From Zonotrichia leucophrys gambelii (lineage: Eukaryota; Chordata; Aves; Passeriformes; Passerellidae), in the NCBI RefSeq assembly GCF_028769735.1, contig NC_088173.1, forward strand, positions 6,717,038 through 6,781,037: DNA of 64,000 nt, read 5' to 3'. The notes beneath the pieces are model-generated. The model had not been told where the DNA came from and ran no database searches. It was given only the letters and a program-made list of their open reading frames with translations. Made by a program: the position numbers and the translations under genes. Within the stretch, counting starts at the first letter, position 1. The number at the start of each line of letters is the position of its first letter. Below are positions 1 through 12,700 of the stretch, one piece after another.

Positions 1-1788
1 AGAACCAGTGCTGGCCAAAGTGAAAGAGCTGTATGGGAAAGAAAGACCACTCTTCTTGGCAGTTACAAGCAGGACATAATTATTAGCTATAAAACTGGTC
101 CCAGACAAAATGACTGATAAAAGTGGAATTTTAGTTCCAGAGCTTTATTTCTGTGGCATGACTGCTGTTGTTCCTACATTATTATCAAAGGAAGGAAAGA
201 GGATGGGAAAGGAGGGAGGGAAAGCAAAAAATTTAAAGCAAAGAAAGGATTGCTGTATATCAGAGCAGTGTGCAAAATTATTTTCACCAGAATGACCATT
301 GTCATCATTGTCTTAAAGAGAAAAGAATGTACAGCATATAGAAAATAAATAGCATAAGAAAGTAAGTAGCCAGGCACTATTTATTTTTTCACAGTGTAAC
401 TAATCAACTTCACAGCAGATACAGTATAAACAATGCATTACAACTGCTTTACAAAATTCAGTGTTGAAACTCTCTTGATTCTTTTCAATTTAAGAGACAT
501 CAGAGCACAAACATCTAATTTATTAATTTTGCACAGAACACATGTTATTCAATGGTGGGGTACAAATTAATTTTTTTAAGACTATGGCTTTCAGAGTTTT
601 ACATTTAGAAGATTACAGATTACATCGCAGTAACACCTGTATGAACCATGCACCAGGGTGCAAACACATTTCCTTTCAATGCACAAAGGACTAGTGCAAC
701 ATTTATATGAAAATTCAATAGATGTTAACACTCACAGGAGAGCTATGAACTATAAAACCTATCCTTCAAACCATTGTTAGTCTTCTGGCAAAAGGTTTCT
801 GAGATTTTCTCTCTAGAGGTCCTTACAATCCAACTCTTTCTCAAAACCTTACTTCAGAATCTCTGTTTCCAAAGCCTTGTGCCTCCAAGCTCCTTCTGAT
901 AATGAGGGCCACAAGCACCTCCCTTCTGAGCCTGTTACTTGTGTTCTTGTTACCAGTCTCAAAGTCTCATTTGCACTTCCATAACTTCAGCTTTTAGCAG
1001 CTGATATACCATCCTGCATGAGCTACGCTGCTGAAAACAAAGGAAAAGCAAGCAACCATAGGATGAAATCTGTCTCTTTGCTTTCCTATCTCCCCACATG
1101 TCAAGAAAATAATAAAAAAAAAAGAAAATTCCCCCAAAGGCTAAAAAATTCTAGCCTTGAACCACAATTGAACTTTCTGCACTATTCTATAGCAATCTAA
1201 TTTATTTAAAACACTCAGTGATGCCTAGTTACTTTTTTTGAAGTACTTGAAACTGAATGCTCAAGGGATAATTTTTAAAAAGGGCTAAACTTCTCAAAAG
1301 CAGATTTTTTTTTCTTTCATGTGTCTTAAACTGCACATCAGACAATAATGCATCCAAAAATTAGGAGTAAACTAAATTGCAAAACTCTGGCTTGATCTTT
1401 TACCATGATACCACAGAGTTCTGAAAATGGAGAGCAGAATCCATCTACTCTGCAAATGCAGATGAAAATGAGGACATTTGCTCCTACCTACAGATATGTA
1501 TGAAAATATACTATTCACATAGATGGTAGTTTCATATTAACCTTCAGTGATATCATTGCTTATCTCTACTCTCTTTCTTCTTCAGTAAAAAGAAGTAAAA
1601 ATTAATCCACAAAACCCTATAATTATTTTAAGCTTCTGAACCACTCCTACTTTCCAAATGTAATCTTAAGTGGGTTTTTAATGACCTTTTTGGTCACATT
1701 TAGAATATAAATTTTATTGGCAGAAGGAGTCTTGTTAAAATGACAGTCAGAAACTGATGTATAAGTTCTCCTACCTTGATTTCCAGTC

Positions 1789-1791
<3 letters not shown>

Positions 1792-1825
<34 letters not shown>
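1792..1825. repeat. (AT)n microsatellite
   Basis: About 17 uninterrupted AT units in the 3' flank of GABRG1. Likely length-polymorphic. Confidence 0.95.
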
Positions 1826-1830
<5 letters not shown>

Positions 1831-2243
1831 CCACTGCCATTATAATTTCTATAACACCCATCATTGTAGCTGTTAATGGGATTTAGCCAAGAGCATCATC
1901 TTTTTATCAACTCTGAAGTCTTCTGGTTCAGCCATGATCATATAATAATGTTGTCAAATATAAAAATGATGTTATCAGTGTTTCATTATAACCCAGCAGA
2001 CAGACTTTTTCAAAACTGAGAAGCAAGTAAAACTCAATTTAATACCTGAAAATGCTTTCGTTTTGGTATTACACACAAAAAATTATGGCATTTTAAGAGA
2101 GGCTGAAGAAGTCATGGCTTAATCACATTGAAAGACTGTGAGCATACCTTGATGTTTCCAGGTAATTGAATTTAATAATGGATGAATACATTCAAGACTA
2201 TTGGAAAAGTACCAAAGAACTAAGCAGAACTGTAAATATCAGG

Positions 2244-2264
2244 ATAATAATAATAATAATAATA
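2244..2264. repeat. (AAT)n microsatellite
   Basis: Seven trinucleotide units in the 3' flank. Confidence 0.9.
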
Positions 2265-5200
2265 GTACCCAAACTGAGGATGTTTTTTGAAGGAAAACTG
2301 AAATGTAATAATAAATTTGCTTCAGTATCATGTACTTTATATATAAACCTTAGAAGCAGAGCAGGGAGTTACAACATTTATCTTATATTCCATATTAAGT
2401 TATCCACAAGGGCATTAATAAATAACTTTAAAAGGAACACTGATGCATAATATTGCAACATTGTCCATTGGTGCCAAAACTCTATCAAATTAAATGCATA
2501 GTATAAATATTCACCTAGGTAGTTAAAAATATTAGCATTTTTTTAAAGATTGAATTAAAAACAAGGGTGTATTAGTAAGAAGCGAAGTCAGAGTAACTGA
2601 AACATTATGTGAACTATAGATGTCAGACAGAGATTTGGATTAAGGGTGCTTTTGAATACTGGACCCTCAATATAACAAATACTGAGACAAATCATAAATC
2701 AACAAGTGTTATTCTTCAAAGATATTTCTGTAACTTTAGTGTTCAGACCGTAAATTGCAATTGTTTATAAAACTTTAATGTAGGGAAATATAAAATATAG
2801 CAATATTATGCTTAAGTAAATTAAGTAAAAATATTCAATTTTTTAAATATAGGAATCACTATGAGATTACCAGATTTTTAAGTATATTCTATAGCAATTT
2901 AAACTGTAATCAAAAATATCATAACACAACTCTTCATGTTCAGACAAAGAGTCCAAGTGTTTGTAGTGGCCAACAGTGGGAAATACAAAAGATACTCTGA
3001 ATATGCACAAACCATTAAGAGTTTTTTCAGTGACTGAAGTGTGAACATAGATTATATGTTAATACTGAGCCTATGAATATGCAAATTTCAATATTTATCC
3101 TTCTTGGAAAATCTGAACTATTCAATTCCACTGCTCTTAGGCCATCGTTGGGCAGATGGACTGACATGACTTTAAAGAGACCATCACCTTTTTTCTGAAT
3201 ATTTCACAAGCCAAAAGACTCCTATAAACCATCTTCCTAAGGAAGAAAAACATTTCAAAGGGAATGGATATCTGTAGTAAAATAATGACTCATCCTCATT
3301 TCCCACCCATGGTAACAGTTTTAGATTTTGTTTTTAAATATCAAATTGGCAAAAGTAATACATCCTCTGTGGAGGCAGCACTGGTCATTGCTTTTAACAG
3401 CCTTCAACATTCTCATGTCTAAATGACATAGGAATTCTAATGCCACCCCTGAGAACCAGTCTGCCTCCTTAGCAGCATCAACTGAAAATCACTTTTCCAG
3501 TGTTTGGCAGGAAGCTATTTCCGATCTGCAATGCCGGGACAAGGAAACTTCAAAAGGAAATATTTCCTTTTGAATTCAGCAATGCTCAAACCCTGATGAT
3601 AAAGACATTGTATGAAGCCAGAAATACACAAAAGAATTACTTCCAACCTGAAAAATATTTTGAATCTCAGGTAGGGCTGCAGTGATGTATGGAAAAGTAG
3701 CTACTAAAAAGAATTACAAAAGAAAAGCCTTATTACTGTGAGCAGTCTCATCCCTCTTGATCCTGTCAGTGGGACCCAGGCCCTGTTGTCAGTAGAAAAA
3801 TTGTCATGTGCACATGCCATACGCCTACCCTTCTGAACCTCTTTTCTTGACTAAGAAAAGGAGCTGAGAAAGGTAGAACGGTTTACAGGTCTTCTCTCTT
3901 ACATCCCCCATGGCTCTCCTCACACAGCCTAAGTGAGGTTGATGTCCCACAAGCACAGTCTGCAGGCAGAGCAAGATTACTCACTGAGAAAGGGAATAAG
4001 AATTTTACAGATTTTTTTTTTTAACCCCTTAAAATACCATGAAGCTTTCACAGTTTTTTCAGAATCAACACATTACTAGTGAACTGGACCCATCTATGGT
4101 AAAAAGGGCTATATCATTTGGTCTGCTTCAGTTTTAGCCAATCTCCTCTCTCCAAGGGCCATCTGAGATTTCTGCTAAAGCCTTCATTACCCCTCTGGCT
4201 TTTTCAGCGAGTTCTACTAGTAAGTAAAATCAAAAGTTCATTTACTGCCTTTTCACAGGCATCATAACATCCAAAAGACAACTGTGACTGATCCCCGTGA
4301 CAAGATTTAAACATTTTGCCCAGGAGTGCACCAAAACTCTTCTACAGCACACAGGGAATATCTCAGTGCCTCACAGCAGGACAGCAGTGAAACTGCTCTT
4401 GTGCAAAGATAAACATTAAGTGCAGGGATGCTTTTCCATCATCATGGAAGTCACAGCACAGATACATCTTCTGAGGGAAGAATGTTTCAAATTACAGTCT
4501 CAGGCAGAAATGACCCTTCCTTTTAAACAGAAACCAACCTCCCTGGAGCACCCCAGCTATCCTAGATCATGTCTGGCATCATCACAATTCATCTTTCTCA
4601 CTTCCTGATGGAAATAGGGGATGATAACTGAGTGCAGTCTGAGTCAGGTTTCTATTCCCAAATATTTTAGCCCTTGAGGGGGCTAACAGCAGTTTAGACT
4701 GGGTACTAGGCCCTTCCCAGTGCCTACTGCACTAATTAATGCTCAGTAATTTTAAAAATTGTTTTATCTCCAATAATAAGTAGAGAATAAATAAGAGCTT
4801 TTTCTCATTTAACCTGATCTCTGTTTTCTCTGTTAACAGTTCACCAGAATGTTAACTCAAGATAACTTTCTATTGTCCATTCAGTCAGTAGTTACTGTAT
4901 AGGAAATACACAATATTTTCCTTTTTATTTAAAACATTAGGAATATTTAATTATGTTGCAGAGAAATCAAGGGAATTATCACAAATACCAGTGAGAAGCC
5001 TATGAACTAAATGTAAGTCACTCAGATCCATGTAACTTGATTCTGGGATCACTGCCACCATCAATCTTTCCCTCATACCATTGTTTCCTCTCCTCCCACT
5101 AGTTTTCAGTGCAGATTCGCAACTGAATGAAAAATGCCCATCACAACAAGCCATCCTTCAGCCTCCAGCTGCAAACTCCCACCACCTGTCTTGGAGAAAA

Positions 5201-8200
5201 ACTTGGTCATAATCTTGTGTGTTCAGTCAGATGATCCCACCCATCTGTGTGAAATACTAACCAACTAAGAGTAAAATAAAGATAATTGTTCTGATTTTGT
5301 TTCATCTGGCAGCAAACAGAGCATTTGAACTGCTGTTGGTGACTGAAATGAGGCAGAAATAAGAGATCACTGAAAAAAGGAGGACAGATCCATTCCTTTC
5401 CTTCATTTGAACCACTTTTGTAGCAAATTCATGGCATGAACCAATGCAAAAGCCTTTTCTACAGTCTGGAGAGTATTCTATCACTCCCTGTGAGTCAGCC
5501 TCCCCCTCCAGTGCATTCATGAGGCATGTGGACATCCACTGAGCTTTTTTAGGAACAGAAACACAGTAATTCTGATTCCTGGCTTTGGATTTTTCAGCTG
5601 TGGAATTGTACATTAGTTTCTATCTTCTGTATCTATTATAATGACTAAAAAGACAGAATTATTTCATAAACATGAAAGATCATATTTAAGTTATAACTGA
5701 GAGAAACTACAATTAATTTTTCCAAAATAATTATAGTAACAAAAAAGTGTATTTGCACTAGTTCTCAGCTATTTGGAAACAGCAGACAGAAATTATGACT
5801 GATACAATTAAATGAAACATATCTTCCTTTAGGCAGATAGATATTTAAATCCAGACTCCTCCTGTTCTCTTTTGATTGTAAGGTGTTCACAAATTACAAA
5901 GCACAATTCATATACCGATTTTAAACAAATGTTTTACTACCATACTAAATAAAGAAAAGAAAGTTTTAAAAATACTGTTGGAGGTGATTCTCCTTCAAAG
6001 TCTAACACAATCCTATATCTCTGAATGCCAGAAAACTGGATAAGGTTAAAGTCTTTGAAGCACATCAACGTGTGAATACAAAATACGTTGCCCAGAGTTC
6101 ATGCTTTGGTTGCACTGCCACTACATAAAACAGATTTATTCAGACACAGAAGACATGCACTAAAGTTCAGTGAGCTACAATCATAGACAGAACCTTACTA
6201 AAAAATAACACACTGAACTGTACTCACTACTAAAACAGAAAACTGGTAAACACTAATACAGAAATATCAAGGAAAAGTCTCTTTTTTGAGAAATACATTT
6301 CAAGATATGCCAAAGATAGGTGCAGTATAAAACAGTTTTCCCAGACTTTTTCCCCTCTCTGCCTTTACAGCAAATTCTCCTCTTATGTTCCTCTCTTTCA
6401 ATGAGAAAATCTCCTACTGAAAAGGCTGTGGTTCACATCCTTAATGTTCAATTATTTGAGCTACTGAACACTCATTATTGAAATTAGTGCAAATTAAGCA
6501 TGTGTTAATGGCATCAATTCGTGATAGCATCACTCTTTATGACAGTACATAAGAACTCCCTTTTCTGAATTCTGGTCTAATAACAGTACTAATTAGGAAT
6601 ATGTTTAAGTGTGTGCTTATGCAGTAATGGTCAGAATAATATGACTCCCAAAAAATATGATCCCAGCTAAGAGTAAACAAAATTTTTATCCAGGTAAGTT
6701 TGAAAAATGATTGCAGCACCTAACTCCAATTAATTATACTGTCTGTTTCTTGCTATTTTTTTATAGTATCACTTAAGATTTCTTGGAATCAAGTGCTTAC
6801 ATGCAGATTAGAAAGAAATGCATAGGACTAAAATTACACATTTATTACATGCCATGTAACAGTTCACTGCATTCTCATTCCTATTTGCACTCACAGTACT
6901 ATGAGAAACTAAAATTATTTCATCAGAAACAAATGAAGTACACAGAATAGTTTGTCAACAGACAGAAGCAAGTGTAGCCATAAGCCAAACAGCCATAACA
7001 CTCAATAGGTTTAATACTCCACTACATTGTTCCATAGAAATTAGAGATGAAAGACTTCTTATGCATCCCTTGCCAATTCTGAATGTTTTCAGTTCTCCAA
7101 TTCAGTCACTGGAGGCTGATTGGCAACTGACAAGCACATGAATAGAAAAAGCTAACTAGATGAGCCAGAGGAGAGCAGGCTGTGAAATTTGTATTTCCTC
7201 TAGTGAAGTGCCAAGTTCTTTTAAGTTTCCTTTGTTTAAAGGTGAATTAATGAACCTCAGGAACTCACTAAATCTGGGCCTTGCGCTGTACAGCAAGCTG
7301 ACTGCTTTTCAAGCACACATCCAACATACTGCTGAAGCCACCTTCATCCCTCCTACAGAGGAAAGTGTTCAGCATGCTGTCAAAAAGCATCAACCTACAT
7401 TATGGAATAAAAACTGACATGTTTCTTTTGGACTGAACATTTAATGAAAATTAGACTCTAACAAACCTGCTCAATATATTAGAGCAGATCAGTGCCATTA
7501 ATGATGCCAACTTCTACACTCAGTCCAACAGTCAGGAGAGCCGGTACTCAGAAATGTCATACCACAAATAATGCCAGCCAACCTCATCATCAGGGCTTTC
7601 AGATTCTCTCAACCACTCCTATATTTCATCAGCTAAATACTGAAATAAAGTTTTCATTAAAGTTGGATCTTTTGTCACACCTCCTTCCACAACAACTGCA
7701 CAAAATCTCACACTCTCTATTGAACTTTGGGGCTGGACACTGGAATAACATTTCCTCTGAAATGTGTATTGTATATCATATCTTACTATGTCTGGTACCA
7801 ATTAGACTATAAATACAGTAATCCCTTCTGAGAAATTCAGAGGAGGGAGCATATTCAACGGAAATATTGGGGGGAAGAGGGAGAGCCCTTAATGTAACAT
7901 TTTCTATTCTTAGCTGTTAATCATGTCTTTATCTTTAGCACTGAACATCCTTACCTACAGCCAAATACTAATCCCATTAATCCTCTTTAAAGATCTGTAA
8001 GGTCTTCTGTGTAATGCTGACTTTTACTTAATGCATATCTTAATTTTACAGGGATTTTTGCAAACTCACTTGAGACCAATTTGTCTTTAAGAAAGGAGGA
8101 AAGACTGCACTTTTCTATAGTGAAGACAATGGATTTAGAAATAGAAATTAGATACCAAATGCTGCCAGGCAGCAATAGTCAACACCAAGAGGTCAGTCCA

Positions 8201-9252
8201 GAAAGACTACTACTGAAGGATTTCTACCAAAGCTCTACCACGGGAAGGATGGGCAGCTGGTCCTATGATTTTTGGGGGATGTATCCCATCTTGGAGAAGA
8301 TTCAGCAATGCATAAGGATTATTTTAACCCCCCTGCATAACGCATCTTTTCCATTGGAAACTAACAAATATCAGTGGTAATTACCCAGCAACCCACTCCA
8401 CACATTCAATACATTCATACCACTTGGCTTTGGCTCAGTGAGCAGCATGTGCAGTAACAAACCAGATCTACAAAACCACGCTGAGTGCAAAGGGGACCAG
8501 ATCACACACTGAACTCTTAGGACTGGGGATTTAACACAGCGACTTTGAGTACAATGACTACAGCACTTCCAAATTCTGCTGATACAAATTTTTCCAATTG
8601 TAGAGTTATGACTTTTTCGCCAACACTGAGTATGCGAAGATCATTATGCTTAATGGCCAGAATCTGGGCCAACACCAGTCTGCTTTCCATGAAATGAGCA
8701 GGCAATGGCAGCTGGATAAGAATTTTGGAAAATTGTAGACCTCTTGGACAACTTTGGGGAACTCAAGACAATGAAGTAACAGGAAATGGAGTACAGATAT
8801 AAATGTAATCTAAGGTTGAAAGCCAAAAGTCTCTAACCATGGTCAGGATAAGACAAGCTCAGAATTATTCTTGGGTGTTTTGATAAATCCATTCCTTGCT
8901 GCTCTTATATCTGCATTCTGTATAAATCTGAATTGATTAATTATCATCTAATCACACTTTTTAACATACTGGAGAGAAAAAATGGCTGATTGAAAAGAGA
9001 AATGTTACATTTCAACTTTTTAAAATTAGGGATTAACAAAATCATCACTTTATGGATGAAATGGATGAGAGTAACTAATCCCATTTAATTAAGGCTTTCT
9101 TTGCAAAGGTGTAAGAGATGCTACAAAATCCTTCTGAATTGTCATTTAGGATTAAAACTGAGAGCTTATGTAGGTTGGTTCAGTTAAATAGCATAGCCTG
9201 TGATTCTGCATTTTCTTAGAGCTGGAAAAAAAAAGTATGTATGTGTGTTAAG

Positions 9253-9488
9253 GAAAGAGAAAACTTAGGGATATTTATTTCAAAATGTTCTCTTCAAAAC
9301 AGAGTATCAGTTCTACAGTTGATCACAAGAGGGAGACTACATCATCATATTTCCTTTCATTGTTTCAAATTTTTAAAGCATACAAACAATTTGAGTCATT
9401 TTGGACCAGCTCCAATCTTTGCTCAGTTAAAAGTATTAATGACTATTCAATTAATATTTTTTTTCTGAGTTTGTCAAACCTCTGAAAT
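9253..9488 (-). other. GABRG1: GABRG1 3' UTR, proximal form
   Basis: The sequence after the stop codon runs about 235 nt to the first good polyadenylation signal on the minus strand. It has no coding signal. The true 3' end may lie further down, because brain receptor transcripts often use distal sites; other AATAAA copies on this strand occur farther left. The end coordinate is an estimate from the signal position. Confidence 0.45.
9274..9279 (-). terminator. Candidate polyadenylation signal AATAAA
   Basis: TTTATT on the plus strand reads AATAAA on the minus strand, about 210 nt after the GABRG1 stop. It is followed on the minus strand by an ACACAUACAUAC stretch and a run of ten U near 9228-9237, suitable as a downstream element. 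Cleavage is expected near 9253-9262. Confidence 0.5.
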
Positions 9489-9767
9489 TTACAGATAAAG
9501 ATATCCAATCCAGTAAACAAGGTTGAACAGTGCAAAGGCAGTTGGAAAGAAGATTCGAGAATAGGAGTCAATTTTTGCTATCCGGATGTGTATTCTTCCT
9601 TCTCGCCAAGATCCTGTGCGGCAGTCTTCAAAACAACAGAAGAAACTGGCACAGTCTTTTCCTTCTAGGCACTCATATCCATAATCATCATCACGTTCAG
9701 GGAGATGATTAATGCTATTCATTGGAATTAGTGTTGATCCAGGTCGAACAGCAATTGCAGGTGGTTT
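9489..9767 (-). CDS. GABRG1: GABRG1 coding exon 9 (cytoplasmic loop, TM4, stop)
   Basis: 279 bp, residues 373-464 and TAA at 9489-9491. The acceptor is a run of about fourteen T then CTTAAG, AG at 9768-9769. It starts [18 protein letters not shown], then the conserved [14 protein letters not shown] segment and [20 protein letters not shown]405, C411, C416, C417 and C421 correspond to the palmitoylated cysteine cluster known in gamma-2. The RTGSWREGR stretch corresponds to the region that binds GABARAP in gamma-2 (inferred here). TM4 is about 444-463, with YWIGYLYL ending at the C-terminus. Confidence 0.95.
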   Translation of the reverse strand, partial: KPPAIAVRPGSTLIPMNSINHLPERDDDYGYECLEGKDCASFFCCFEDCRTGSWREGRIHIRIAKIDSYSRIFFPTAFALFNLVYWIGYLYL

Positions 9768-12700
9768 CTTAAGAAAAAAAAAAAAAAGGGAAATATAGTT
9801 TTGTGTGCTTTTATCCTCACATTAAATAATTCCATAGGATTTCCCTGGCGATAAAATCACCTTCACTAAAAAATACAGAAATTCTCATATTAAAGAAAAC
9901 AGTTTGGGGAGCTTAGAAAATTATGAACTGCTATATGTAATTAGTGCATGCAGGCAAAAGACCATGAACTACTTTCACCTGCCACAGTGAAAATTGGGTT
10001 GTGTTGGGATTTGGGAATAATAGATAATTAGTCACACAGACAGGGTTAGCTGATCCCATCTACACAACACAGACAAACATTTTGAAGTCAGTCACTTCTT
10101 GACAACTGGGTCACCACCAAGTCCACAAGCAGGCTATAATCACCACTAACAAAGGAATGATGGTCCTCCCATCTTTTGGAGTCCTTAGGAGACTAGGTGT
10201 GTTTCTGGAAGCTACATTTTCACAAAAAAAAAAGAAAAAAAAAGAAAAAAAAAAAAAAAAGCTAAGGGGTTTAACACAGCATCGCTGGGGATGTTTAACA
10301 GACTGAGACATGGAGACATGTAAGGCCAGGCTATGCCCTCTAACCCTCAGATGTTAAATCCCTGAATAATACAGCCCACCTTCAGAATCCAAGACGTGAC
10401 TCCTTAGGAGAATGCCACTCAAGTCACCAGTGCATTTAGTTCTCAATTCTTACTTTTACTTTCTGTGGTCATAACAACCTTCTGGTATCTGATAAAAACT
10501 CAGTGTAAAATGTTATAATTCTCATAGAAAAAATCTGGGTGGCTAATTGCCTAGTACATATAGAGTTTGCTATTCCCTTACTTGTGACTTTTGCCTTTCC
10601 ACCTTTTACTCACACTAACACAACCCATATTTTCCCCTTTTATTTCTTTGTTTCTTCACAGTTTTATATGCATCATCCTTCTTTTCCTGATTGTTTCAAA
10701 GTATATTCTCTTTCTTCATCTGTCCTTTATCTTCTCCTTCTAAATTTCACAGCTGTTTTAAACTATTCCATAATATTCTTTCAACTTACCCCACCCCACA
10801 TTTGGCATCTTTTCTAAAATCTTCAGACCAAGGAGAACGGTTATATTAACACTACTCTTATATTGTGTTCTCTCTTTTTCACATTCTTCATATTTTGTTA
10901 TGTAAGGATATAAAACAGCAGGAAAGGAAGCAGTGAGAAAATCTAACTGGATATTATTAACCAATTATACATTATAGACAATTGAAACACATGAAAAAAA
11001 ATATGGAAAGTGGGAAGCCATCATTTAGCTTCTTGTTATGCTTTAAAGTCCTGTTGTCCCACTTCCCAGGAATTACTTTGGCCGGTACACAGACTTCTAT
11101 ACATTGTTGAGGTGACACTCTTTTGCTTCAGGGGCATTTTACCCAATATCCCAAGGGATGGTGTTAATGCAGTGCAGTATCCACCATGTTTTCAAATAGC
11201 TTCATTTAATAAGTGTCTCTACCAGGGAAAGTTTCACACAGACTGCTGTTTCAAAACTGATTATACATGATGACCTAGGGAGCTAATTATCATCCTGAAG
11301 AACCTCATTATTCTTTTCAGTTATGATAAAATACTGACAATACTAAGAAACAGGAGTTACATGCCTCTATCCTAATTTGAGGCATTGCAAAGAGGGGTTA
11401 TTTTTACAAAACATGAAAAATAGGTTCAGGGTTTTTTTTTTTAAATTAAGAAAAAGTCTTTATTCTGCTGAAGATAAACAGGGAAAGATGCCTATTTCTG
11501 ATTCACACCTACTCTGCTCTGCTCACTGTTGGTTTTGCCCATGTAAGTTTTATGGCATGAGTTATTTCTACTAGTGGGGTAAAAGAGGAATCCTCAACAC
11601 AGAAACATGATGGGAGAAAGAAAAAATTACAGTACTGCTCTCCACTGTTCACATCACCAGCAGAGACTGGAGGTGGCTACTGAATTACAAATTTGAAGAG
11701 GTGGCTTGAGAGAGGCAGACACAGTCATCCTGTAGGCTTAACTACCTACAGGAAATACATAAAATATGTCTAAGAGGCAACGAGAGGGAAAAGAGGAAAA
11801 AAGACCAACACCAACACTAACAAGAAAATGCCTTTATATAAATTGGAAGAAACTGAAAAAAAACCAAAACCAAAACAACAGAACACTCACAACATGTAGC
11901 TATAGAAGTACATGCAGACTTTTTATGGATATGCCTACTGAAATTGTAGATAAAACAGCATGTATTGTGAGATCATTTATACTACAGTCTGATAGGATCA
12001 AACCCCAATTATTCTGCAATAACTCTGATACAAGTACAAAAGACAGCCATTGTCTGTGGAGAACATGGCACAGGTGATACATTCATTTCAGGTGAAATGA
12101 TGATCAGAACATGATCCATAACTAATTAAGTTTAATCTTTCCTGCCCAAACTCATTATCCTTACTAACGTGGATTTGCATAAGCCAATTCATACTACCTT
12201 TCTTAAATGATGCCAGCACATATTTTGTAAGATAATACTGCTGTAATCATTTGCAAAATCTTGCCATTTTTTCCACAAGATCATTTATTGTGGCTTACTG
12301 GCATCAGTTCCTGGAATAGTAACCATTTATTGCATTTTGAAGTAGAAATAAAAGATCTATGCAAGGCAAGTTTCCCAAGGAAAAAATAACTTGTGAGTTT
12401 TCAGAAGGAATTAAACTGACTTTAAAAATTAAACTGTTGTTTTGAGTTGCATATCCATAACTACAAGACAAAAATAATTAATAGAAGTCCTTGACAAAAA
12501 TAAAGGGGGAAAAAGAAAAGGAAAAAAAAAGAATAAAAAGAAAAGGATTTGTAATGGTATGACTTATTAACTAATTAGATGCCTTCTTTACTTATTTGGA
12601 GCAAGAAAAGTCACATCTTTTTATAAAACATCACCAGAAAAGCTTTTACCAAATTAGAATCCTTGCATCTAGGTACATTAAATTTAATTCTCCCTTTCTT

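Larger units (their letters stand above)
1..9252. other. 3' flank of GABRG1, no gene recognised
   Basis: AT-rich sequence with only short frames (up to 106 codons) showing no family resemblance or splice-supported structure. It could contain a long 3' UTR of GABRG1, since several minus-strand AATAAA words occur, but nothing in the sequence decides this. Holds two microsatellites, no CR1 that I recognise. Confidence 0.7.
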
